DNA of 5,818 nucleotides from an uncultured Caryophanales bacterium. Lineage in GTDB: Bacteria > Bacillota_I > Bacilli_A > RF39 > UBA660. Of the stretch, positions 1-5,693 are shown piece after piece. The notes beneath the pieces are model-generated. The model was not told the origin of the DNA, did no database searches, and saw only the letters and a list, made by a program, of their open reading frames with translations. Positions within the stretch are counted from its first letter, which is position 1, and the number at the start of each line of letters is the position of its first letter. The translations under genes were made by a program, and so were the position numbers. Location of the stretch: contig CAMYVT010000038.1 in assembly GCA_947302515.1 (NCBI GenBank), forward strand, positions 1 to 5,818. Reading direction: 5' to 3'.

Positions 1-542
1 TTAAAGTAGCATATCTACATAGTGAAGTAAAAACACTAGAAAGAATGCAAATAATCCATGATTTAAGAATAGGTAAATATGACTGTTTAGTAGGAATAAA
101 CTTATTAAGAGAAGGATTAGATATACCAGAAGTAAGTTTAATTGCTATATTAGATGCCGATAAAGAAGGTTTCTTACGTAGTACAAGAAGTTTAATTCAA
201 ACAGTAGGAAGATGTGCTAGAAATGCTAATGGTCATGTAATAATGTATGGTGATAAAATAACTGATTCTATGAAAGAAGCAATAGATGAAACTAGAAGAC
301 GTAGAGAAATACAACAAAAATATAATAAAGAACATAATATTACACCAAAAACAATTATTAAAGAAATAAGAGAAGTAATATCTAATGTAGATGAAACTAA
401 GAAAGAAAAGAAAATGTCTAAGAAAGAATTAGCTCTAACAGTAGATAGAATTGAACAAGAAATGAGAGAAGCAGCAAAAAATCTTGATTTTGAAAGAGCT
501 ATGGAACTAAGAGATATATTATTTGAAATAAAGAGTCAGTAA
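1..542 (+). CDS. uvrB: UvrABC excinuclease subunit B, C-terminal part (5' truncated by window)
   Basis: UvrB is the damage-verifying, DNA-loading helicase-like subunit of nucleotide excision repair; UvrA loads it and it then recruits UvrC. Only the last 179 residues are present, in the frame whose first whole codon begins at base 3; a full UvrB is about 660 residues. Fragment residues 30-45 ([16 protein letters not shown]) are helicase motif V, followed by the family signature [11 protein letters not shown]. Residues 66-74 (QTVGRCARN) are motif VI with its arginines. Residues 147-178 form the UVR motif ([20 protein letters not shown]), the coiled hairpin that contacts UvrC. A lysine-rich linker precedes the UVR motif. 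The frame closes with TAA at 540-542 and a strong terminator follows at once, so it does not obviously co-transcribe with the next gene. One oddity is cysteine (codon 213-215) in motif VI, where GRAARN is usual. The internal ATG at 45 is not the start, because the reading frame and the homology run upstream to the window edge. Confidence 0.97.
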   Translation, partial: KVAYLHSEVKTLERMQIIHDLRIGKYDCLVGINLLREGLDIPEVSLIAILDADKEGFLRSTRSLIQTVGRCARNANGHVIMYGDKITDSMKEAIDETRRRREIQQKYNKEHNITPKTIIKEIREVISNVDETKKEKKMSKKELALTVDRIEQEMREAAKNLDFERAMELRDILFEIKSQ

Positions 543-546
543 TATA

Positions 547-586
547 AATAAAATATCCACATAAATTGTGGATATTTTATTATAAA
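547..586 (+). terminator. Rho-independent terminator after uvrB
   Basis: A perfect 14-bp inverted repeat (547-560 with 568-581) encloses a 7-nt loop, ATAAATT. A further A-T pair (561/567) could shrink the loop to 5 nt. The top of the stem is the G+C-richest part (ATCCAC/GTGGAT). The descending arm ends in TTTTATTAT, giving a U-rich transcript end. It begins five bases after the uvrB stop codon. The stem is A-rich on its left arm, so it could also work on the opposite strand, but no convergent gene is present to need that. Confidence 0.88.
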
Positions 587-601
587 ACATAAAGCCAATT
601 C

Positions 602-630
602 TTGATAAAAAACTGATAAATTGATATACT
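602..630 (+). promoter_or_regulatory. Sigma-A type promoter of the large surface-protein gene
   Basis: The -35 box is TTGATA (602-607, 5 of 6 to TTGACA). A 17-bp spacer separates it from the -10 box TATACT (625-630, 5 of 6 to TATAAT). Transcription would start near 636-638, just before the Shine-Dalgarno sequence, leaving a leader of only about 14 nt. This position after the uvrB terminator implies independent expression of the downstream gene. It also makes a TTG start at 621 impossible for this transcript. Confidence 0.7.
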
Positions 631-640
631 TTGAGAGAAT

Positions 641-650
641 AGGTGATAAT
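641..650 (+). promoter_or_regulatory. Ribosome binding site that fixes the start of the large surface protein
   Basis: AGGTGAT at 641-647 is complementary to the ATCACCT of the 16S rRNA 3' end and lies directly before the ATG at 651. It supports ATG 651 over the upstream in-frame TTG at 621, which has no such site and lies inside the promoter. Confidence 0.8.
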
Positions 651-3600
651 ATGAATAATAAAAAAATACGTCAAATATTATTAATTGGAATAGTATTATT
701 TATATTCTTAATTATAGGATTTTTTGTATTACCTATAAAAGATGGAAGAAGTATCTATAAAACTATTCTTCATAATAGAAGCTTTTCAGCAGCAATACAA
801 CCAAACAATTATGATAAAATGAGGATTACCTATGGTAATGTAAAAACCAGAATAACAGGAACAGAAAAATTTGATACACCTGATGGAAAAAGCGTTGATG
901 ACGGAAGCCTTTTATCAAATATGGAAGGTATAGATGTATCTGCTTTTGATAATTATGTAAGAACTTTTGATATTGTTACCTATACACTTGAACTTAGAAT
1001 TGAAAGAAATGAATTAACAACTACTCCAGATGATACTTTTAAGGGTGGAATAATAAAAGTAAAAGCAACCATACCAGAAAGTCAAGATGGTTTAAAATAC
1101 ATGGGATTTCTTACAGATAGCTGGATGAAAAACGCTCGTAGATCAACAGATTATCAAGAAATTACAACTTATTATCAAATTCCAGATGATAAAAGCCCAG
1201 TTGGAGGAATACAAGAATTATCATTTACAGTAATTACAAGTGGATACAAGGGAGATTTATCAGAAGAATATACTCCAAAATTTGAAGTATGGATGGAGGG
1301 TAATAAAAATGATGATCCTTCCTCAACAATAGATTCTGTAACAATAAGTGATCACAACAACTTAAAAATTACAGGAACACCTAGACAAAATATACAACTG
1401 ATTGAAGGGGGAATAAATCATAAAACTGTTCTAGATGGAGTAAAAGGAAATTATATTAGTTTCGCTGTAAAAGGATCACCTTCTTCTGGCACAAATAATG
1501 CAAAAGGATCATTAATAACACTATCACCAATCAATTCAAAAATGAAAATAGAGTATTACTATAAAAATACAGATTTGAATACCAGTTGGATTAAGATTGA
1601 AGAAGGAGATCCAAAAGCAACTGATATTATTAATGGAACAAGATTAATATCATATGGAGTAGCCTGTACACCAACACCTGGTTTCTGGCCAGATGAAAAT
1701 TCTAATAAAGGATATAGTTCCAGTTGTGGAGTAGGAAGTTTATCTCATGGCGGAATATCCACATATGGAGGAAATCTTTCTCTAAATTCTCAATTTGATT
1801 CAGGTATTTTGACAGCAAGTCAAAATAATAATATTATTTCTTTCACAAATACTGATACAGTCTTTAATAGTTTTTATCATGGTGCTACAGAATTTGTAGA
1901 TGGATTTGAACTGTTTGTTCCTTATTATGATGATGGTGGAGGAAATTATGAATATCAAATTAAAATAATTGATTATGAATTATCTTTTAAAGATTCATCA
2001 AATGAAGAATATACTATAAATCCAAATGCTAGTTTAACATATAAAATACAAAATCAATTAAATGGAAATGTTTATTATTTTTTAAGAGCTAATGGAAATA
2101 ACAATAATAATACAAATGATTATGTAACAATTAGTTCAGGTTCTTCAAATAAATTTGAAGCGTATTCTTATGCAAAAGATGGAAATTATGATGGAGGAAA
2201 GGACACTTTAATTACCATTGATACAAGCGCAGTTTCATTAGAAAAATATTCTGATACAAAAGAATTATATTATAGTTATCAAAATAATGGTTCTTTTCCA
2301 ACTCCAGCCATTGATACAGTTATAGTTAAATATGGAATATATAAATTAAACCCTACTGTTGGATTAAATACAGATGAATTAGTTAATGATGCAGTCTATG
2401 AAGATTTTGATTGGTATAGTACACTTGCAGAAGCAAAGGAGCATGGAGAACCATGTGCTATATATATATTAGAGCCTGAAAATAAAGGAAACAGTTTAAG
2501 ATTAAACACAGTATTTAATCTTAAAGGAAAAAGTACAAGTGAAGCTATTAATCATATTGGAATGGTAAAACATAAGATTAGATATTTTGAGGATGTTGAA
2601 AAAACAAAAATTCACAGTGTTGGCTATAACAATAGTTATTACAAAGTAATTATAGGTGAAGGAAACTCTGTTACTGCAGGAACACCATCTGGGCTTGGAC
2701 ATACATATATCATCTCTTCATACAATTTAAACACAAAAACACTATTTACTAAAAATCAATCAAACACTATTAATGCTAATGTTTTAGATGATACATTAGA
2801 TGTACAAATTACACCATATTTGGAATACGAAGGAGAATATCCAGATACGATTAAGTCTAACTTTAAATTAGAAACTATTCTTCCTAATGAACTAGCATAT
2901 AAAGAAAACAGTGCTAATGTTAATCCTGATGAAGTAATAGAAACTAGTAGTGGAACAAAATTAATATGGTATTTTAACAATCAACAAATAAATAGTGATT
3001 TTCCAGTAATAACATTCTCTACTATAATGTCTAGATATTCAGTAAACAATAGTCAAAAAAGAATTAATACAGTTTTATATGATATAGATAATCCAATTTT
3101 AGAAAAAGGAGAGAGTTATGCGACAGCTTCAATTATCAATCTAGCTGGATCTTCTCTAAAGAAAAAATTAAACTATGAAATCATAGAAAAAAATTCAGAT
3201 GTTGAAATAAGAGATTATATATATAACATATCTCAAGCGATATTATTAAATGTTAAAACTTTCGAAATATTACCAAAAAATAATGATGAATATGGTTCTA
3301 AATTTAGTGGAACATATACTTATACCATTAATAGTATTGCAGAAGGACAACATATATACTATACAACAGCCGGTATAAATACAATTAATTTTGATACTGA
3401 TGATTTGGGTAATAAAACAATTGAAAGTATTAATCTAGAAAATGATTCAAGATTTATTGAAGTTCAAATCGGAGATACAATACCTTCAAATGCAACTATG
3501 CTAGCAACATATATTGACGAAGTTGATACAATGGAGGACAAGAGTTTCTCTTATACAATGCATACAAATGGAAATAAAAACGGTGATAAATATAATTTCA

Positions 3601-5627
3601 TTATGAATGCGTCTTCATCAACACTAGAAAACAGTATTCATACAGAAAAGATTAAGATTGGTGTTATAGATAGAAAAATAAGTGGTATCGCTTTTGAGGA
3701 TATTAATAGAAATAATGTTTATGATGAGAATACTGATATATTATTAAAGAATATTGAAGTAAATCTATTAGATAATTTATCTAACAAAATTGAAACTACT
3801 GAAACAAATAATGATGGATATTATGAATTTAATAATTTAGAAAAAGGAAATTATTACATTCAATTTAAAAATAAACAAGGATATGAAATTATTAATAAAG
3901 ATACAACCAACTTTTCTAATAAAGCAAATCTAAATGGAATAACAGATGTTATAGATCATAATATTGAAGCGACAAATCAGAATGTATTGATAGAACATAT
4001 TAATTTTGGTATCCGTAAAAAAGATGCAACATTAACTGTTCATCACTATATAAAAGATACAACAACTACCCTTAAAAATGATGAAATAAGCACAGTTTAT
4101 TACACAGATGAATATCAAACAAACAGAATGAATCCAATACCTACTAATTATCAATTTCATAGTGTTGTTGGAACAGAAAATGGTATAGTTGATTCTGATA
4201 ATATTGTAGTAACCTATTACTATTCAAACAAAACTTCAATAGTAACAGCTAAGTATATTGATGAATCTGGTAATGATATTATTAATCCTATTGAGAAAAT
4301 TATTAATTGGGGAGAAGGGTATACAACAGATCAGAAAGATTTTGATTATTATGATTTCGTAGAACAAACTGGAGATTTACCAAATGGACCAGTTGATAAA
4401 GATGAAATAAATGTAATATATAAATATAAACTTAAAACCGGAAAAGTAATAACACATCATTATTTATATGATGGAAATCCAACAACTACGCCTTTAGCAG
4501 CTGATGAAATAAAGACTTATAAGTATACAAAAGAATATACTACATCAGTTTCAAACAACGTTTCTCCAAATTATGAATTCTATAGTAAGACAAACAACTA
4601 TAGAGGAACTGTAACCTCTTCAACTACAGAAGTTATTTATTATTACCAACTAAAGAATAGTAATATTACTTCCACCATTGAAAAGACAGCAACAGAATTA
4701 ATAACATCAAAAGATGAAGAAGTAGATTATCATATTAAATATAAAGCAACAGTAATAGACTATATAGGAGATGCAACTATTACATTAATTGAGCATTTAC
4801 CTTACGAAATAGAAGAAACAAAATCAACTCTTTTAGGTGGAGTTTATAATGCAGAAGAAAAGACAATCACATGGCAAATTAGTTGGCCTAATATCAACAC
4901 ATATAATGAGACAGACCTAAAATCAGTAAAAGAAATAACAAAAGATATTACTGTTGTCTATAAAAATATTCCAGCAACAGATAGAATGATGGTAAGTACT
5001 ACAACAGGAAAAATTGAAATAACAAACAATCAAAGAGAAGTAGAAGCACAAGCTGATACAAACATAAGAATAAAAGGAAAAGTAGTAATAAAATACATAG
5101 ACATTGAAACAGGAGAATTAATTGAAGCAGAAGTTACTGAAGAAGATCTAATAGGGGAATCAGTTCCTTTCCACTCAATAGAAAAAGAAGGCTGGATTTT
5201 AGTAGAAGTACCTCCAGAAGATGAATATGAATTTACAGAAGAAGAACAGATAATTATTTATAAATATGAAAGATTAAAATATGATATCCACACAGAAGTT
5301 ATAGGTACAGGTGGAACAATAGTAGGAAATGAAATAGTATACTACGGAGAAGATTCTACAAAAGACTATATTGTAATTATAGCTAATCCAGGATATGTAA
5401 TTGATAAAATAATTGTTGATGGAAAAGAACAAGTATTCTTAAATTCTACAGAGAGATATGTCTTAGAAAATTTTAAAGGCGTTAAGAAAAATCATGATGT
5501 AAAAGTATTGTTTAGGACAAAGATTGAAAATCCAATAACAAACACTAATAAAAGACTAATAATAATAAGTATCGTCTTTATAACAATACTTTCTGTAATA
5601 AGTAAGAAACATTTAAAAAAGTATTAG
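651..5627 (+). CDS. Giant cell-surface adhesin-like protein (SdrD_B, MucBP-like and InlB-B-like repeats, NPITN sorting-like tail)
   Basis: This 1658-residue protein is probably displayed on the cell envelope; no specific ligand can be named. Residues 1-8 are basic and 9-29 form a hydrophobic export segment. Residues 30-700 match no family I recognise: they look beta-rich and Asn/Ser/Thr/Tyr-rich, with a cysteine pair at 339 and 359 and a lone cysteine at 602. Residues 715-835 resemble a DUF11-like fold (an LPNELAY element, then a tryptophan at 773). Residues 1009-1122 are an SdrD B-like domain with an acidic Asp/Asn loop at 1017-1029. MucBP-like repeats lie at 1126-1192, 1195-1261, 1263-1335 and 1475-1541, with a DUF11-like domain (1337-1472) before the last. 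Residues 1544-1622 resemble the divergent InlB B-repeat. The C-terminus has NPITN (1627-1631), a hydrophobic stretch (1636-1650) and a basic tail. The start is chosen from the promoter and Shine-Dalgarno site. The gene is monocistronic between two terminators. The surface role is inferred from domains; a host-mucin or matrix adhesin is plausible but unproven. Confidence 0.9.
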   Translation: MNNKKIRQILLIGIVLFIFLIIGFFVLPIKDGRSIYKTILHNRSFSAAIQPNNYDKMRITYGNVKTRITGTEKFDTPDGKSVDDGSLLSNMEGIDVSAFDNYVRTFDIVTYTLELRIERNELTTTPDDTFKGGIIKVKATIPESQDGLKYMGFLTDSWMKNARRSTDYQEITTYYQIPDDKSPVGGIQELSFTVITSGYKGDLSEEYTPKFEVWMEGNKNDDPSSTIDSVTISDHNNLKITGTPRQNIQLIEGGINHKTVLDGVKGNYISFAVKGSPSSGTNNAKGSLITLSPINSKMKIEYYYKNTDLNTSWIKIEEGDPKATDIINGTRLISYGVACTPTPGFWPDENSNKGYSSSCGVGSLSHGGISTYGGNLSLNSQFDSGILTASQNNNIISFTNTDTVFNSFYHGATEFVDGFELFVPYYDDGGGNYEYQIKIIDYELSFKDSSNEEYTINPNASLTYKIQNQLNGNVYYFLRANGNNNNNTNDYVTISSGSSNKFEAYSYAKDGNYDGGKDTLITIDTSAVSLEKYSDTKELYYSYQNNGSFPTPAIDTVIVKYGIYKLNPTVGLNTDELVNDAVYEDFDWYSTLAEAKEHGEPCAIYILEPENKGNSLRLNTVFNLKGKSTSEAINHIGMVKHKIRYFEDVEKTKIHSVGYNNSYYKVIIGEGNSVTAGTPSGLGHTYIISSYNLNTKTLFTKNQSNTINANVLDDTLDVQITPYLEYEGEYPDTIKSNFKLETILPNELAYKENSANVNPDEVIETSSGTKLIWYFNNQQINSDFPVITFSTIMSRYSVNNSQKRINTVLYDIDNPILEKGESYATASIINLAGSSLKKKLNYEIIEKNSDVEIRDYIYNISQAILLNVKTFEILPKNNDEYGSKFSGTYTYTINSIAEGQHIYYTTAGINTINFDTDDLGNKTIESINLENDSRFIEVQIGDTIPSNATMLATYIDEVDTMEDKSFSYTMHTNGNKNGDKYNFIMNASSSTLENSIHTEKIKIGVIDRKISGIAFEDINRNNVYDENTDILLKNIEVNLLDNLSNKIETTETNNDGYYEFNNLEKGNYYIQFKNKQGYEIINKDTTNFSNKANLNGITDVIDHNIEATNQNVLIEHINFGIRKKDATLTVHHYIKDTTTTLKNDEISTVYYTDEYQTNRMNPIPTNYQFHSVVGTENGIVDSDNIVVTYYYSNKTSIVTAKYIDESGNDIINPIEKIINWGEGYTTDQKDFDYYDFVEQTGDLPNGPVDKDEINVIYKYKLKTGKVITHHYLYDGNPTTTPLAADEIKTYKYTKEYTTSVSNNVSPNYEFYSKTNNYRGTVTSSTTEVIYYYQLKNSNITSTIEKTATELITSKDEEVDYHIKYKATVIDYIGDATITLIEHLPYEIEETKSTLLGGVYNAEEKTITWQISWPNINTYNETDLKSVKEITKDITVVYKNIPATDRMMVSTTTGKIEITNNQREVEAQADTNIRIKGKVVIKYIDIETGELIEAEVTEEDLIGESVPFHSIEKEGWILVEVPPEDEYEFTEEEQIIIYKYERLKYDIHTEVIGTGGTIVGNEIVYYGEDSTKDYIVIIANPGYVIDKIIVDGKEQVFLNSTERYVLENFKGVKKNHDVKVLFRTKIENPITNTNKRLIIISIVFITILSVISKKHLKKY
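675..737 (+). other. N-terminal signal peptide or signal anchor of the surface protein
   Basis: Residues 9-29 are almost entirely Ile, Leu, Phe, Val and Gly, and follow the basic MNNKKIRQ stretch, giving the n- and h-regions of a Sec export signal. No good AxA cleavage site lies directly after the hydrophobic core, which ends in PIKDGRS. The Ser-Ala-Ala at 46-48 is rather far away. The segment may therefore be uncleaved, or cleaved at a weak site. Confidence 0.8.
3675..4016 (+). other. SdrD B-like (Cna_B-related) domain, residues 1009-1122
   Basis: The domain opens with KISGIAFEDINRNNVYDEN, matching the family pattern G-x-V/A-F/W-x-D-x-N-x-N-x-x-x-D. Its centre, NNDGYYEFNNLEKGNYYIQF, matches the typical T-x-x-D-G-x-Y-x-F-x-x-L-x-x-G-x-Y. 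It closes with INFGIRKK, like the usual DFG end. Asp1017, Asn1019, Asn1021, Asp1025 and Asp1029 are placed as in the calcium-binding loop of staphylococcal Sdr B repeats. Such domains usually act as rigid stalk spacers in wall-anchored proteins. Only one copy is present. Confidence 0.85.
4026..4655 (+). repeat. Three consecutive MucBP-like protein repeats (subtypes A, B, A')
   Basis: Residues 1126-1192 and 1263-1335 share a start of the form V-x-HHY and an end in YYY (TYYYSNK, IYYYQLK), with an internal NY-[QE]-F-[HY]-S. The middle copy, 1195-1261, starts TAKYIDESGNDI and ends IYKYKLK, the more classical MucBP form. Each copy is about 67-73 residues. The copies are diverged at protein and DNA level, so this is an old domain array rather than a recent tandem duplication. 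MucBP domains occur in lactobacillal and listerial surface proteins, some of which bind mucin. Mucin binding here is inference only. Confidence 0.72.
4659..5066 (+). other. DUF11-like beta domain, residues 1337-1472
   Basis: The segment starts with STIEKTATELI, has the alternating pattern VDYHIKYKATV, then ITLIEHLPYEIE, a GGVYN turn, and TITWQISW, and ends with a hydrophobic/polar alternation. This order (K-T-A..., x-Y-x-I-x-Y, LP-x-x-x, G-x-x-Y, I-T-W) is that of DUF11-type repeats of Gram-positive and other surface proteins. The assignment is by pattern only. It separates the third and fourth MucBP-like repeats. Confidence 0.6.
5073..5273 (+). repeat. Fourth MucBP-like repeat (subtype B'), residues 1475-1541
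   Basis: It starts KVVIKYIDIETGELI and ends IIIYKYERLK, closely paralleling the second copy (TAKYIDESGNDI ... VIYKYKLK). The middle is acidic (EVTEEDL, PPEDEYEFTEEEQ), unlike the other three copies. Confidence 0.75.
5280..5516 (+). other. InlB B-repeat-like domain, residues 1544-1622
   Basis: The pattern is IHTEVIGTGGTIVGNEIVYYGED, then YIVIIANPGYVIDKIIVDGKE, then YVLENFKGVKKNHDVKVLF. It matches the divergent InlB B-repeat layout: a GG-x-I turn, a YG-x-D turn, x-x-P-x-x-GY-x-I-x-x-I-x-V-DG, and a final F-x-x-V-x-x-x-H-x-V-x-V-x-F. Such repeats are spacers or stalks near the wall-proximal end of surface proteins, which fits its place just before the anchor. Recognition is by pattern, without a search. 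Confidence 0.65.
5529..5624 (+). other. Candidate sortase sorting signal: NPITN, hydrophobic segment, basic tail
   Basis: NPITN at residues 1627-1631 fits the NPxT[N/G] class of sorting motifs (NPQTN is the sortase B motif of Staphylococcus aureus). A hydrophobic segment, LIIISIVFITILSVI (1636-1650), follows, then the tail SKKHLKKY at the extreme C-terminus. Motif, membrane segment and basic tail are in the right order and distance. The hydrophobic stretch is short (15 residues), and K1634-R1635 lie between motif and membrane. A plain C-terminal membrane anchor is the alternative. No sortase gene is in the window. Confidence 0.6.
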
Positions 5628-5644
5628 AATTAATACTTTTTTAA
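5613..5644 (+). terminator. Intrinsic terminator overlapping the stop codon of the surface-protein gene
   Basis: A 14-bp perfect stem (5613-5626 with 5631-5644) has a 4-nt loop, GAAT. The first two bases of the TAG stop (5625-5627) close the stem and its G is the first loop base. The right arm carries six T residues (5637-5642). The stem is very AT-rich, with one G-C pair, so it should be weaker than the uvrB terminator and may let some transcription through into uvrA. Confidence 0.7.
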
Positions 5645-5663
5645 TTTATAAATAAAATAATTA

Positions 5664-5672
5664 TGATATAAT
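5664..5672 (+). promoter_or_regulatory. Extended -10 promoter of uvrA
   Basis: TGATATAAT at 5664-5672 holds a perfect TATAAT (5667-5672) preceded by the TGn extension. The best -35 candidate is the weak TTTATA at 5645-5650 with a 16-bp spacer, directly after the terminator. Transcription would start near 5679, giving a leader of about 15 nt that begins at the Shine-Dalgarno site. No clear LexA/SOS-box palindrome (CGAAC-x4-GTTCG type) is visible around it. Confidence 0.65.
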
Positions 5673-5677
5673 ATGCG

Positions 5678-5693
5678 GGAGAGGTGTTACTGT
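5678..5693 (+). promoter_or_regulatory. Ribosome binding site of uvrA
   Basis: GGAGAGGTG at 5678-5686 contains AGGTG, complementary to the 16S rRNA 3' end, with a 7-nt spacer to the ATG at 5694. It supports that start. Confidence 0.8.

Noticed and set aside
621..650. In-frame TTG start at 621 that would add ten residues to the surface protein
   Set aside because: It lies inside the -10 region, upstream of the likely transcription start, has no Shine-Dalgarno site, and would put MIYFERIGDN before a signal peptide that is complete from ATG 651.
621..650. Second promoter with TTGATA (621-626) as -35 and GATAAT (645-650) as -10
   Set aside because: Transcription would begin after the ATG at 651 and miss the Shine-Dalgarno site. 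The 602-630 pair fits better.
582..650. Riboswitch or small RNA between the uvrB terminator and the surface gene
   Set aside because: The space is under 70 nt and is filled by the promoter and ribosome binding site. The predicted leader is about 14 nt, too short for a riboswitch.
660..666. Run of seven A near the start of the surface-protein gene as a phase-variation tract
   Set aside because: Seven A is short and ordinary in such AT-rich DNA, and the frame is intact. Without population data there is no case for switching.
1665..1667. Internal thioester domain at Cys339
   Set aside because: The context (ACTPTPGFW) lacks the partner Gln motif I would expect of Gram-positive thioester adhesins, and nearby Cys359 favours a disulfide.
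2091..2120. Asn-rich tract (AAT/AAC codons) as a variable microsatellite
   Set aside because: The codons are mixed and the tract is short. It looks like ordinary low-complexity sequence; length changes would stay in frame.
2502..2980. Minus-strand open frames of 66 and 74 codons (2502-2702 and 2756-2980)
   Set aside because: They lie fully inside the long plus-strand gene and encode no recognisable protein. Chance antisense frames of this size are expected.
651..5627. Mobile element carrying the surface gene
   Set aside because: No transposase, integrase, terminal inverted repeats or flanking direct repeats are seen at either border, and base composition looks the same as in uvrB and uvrA.
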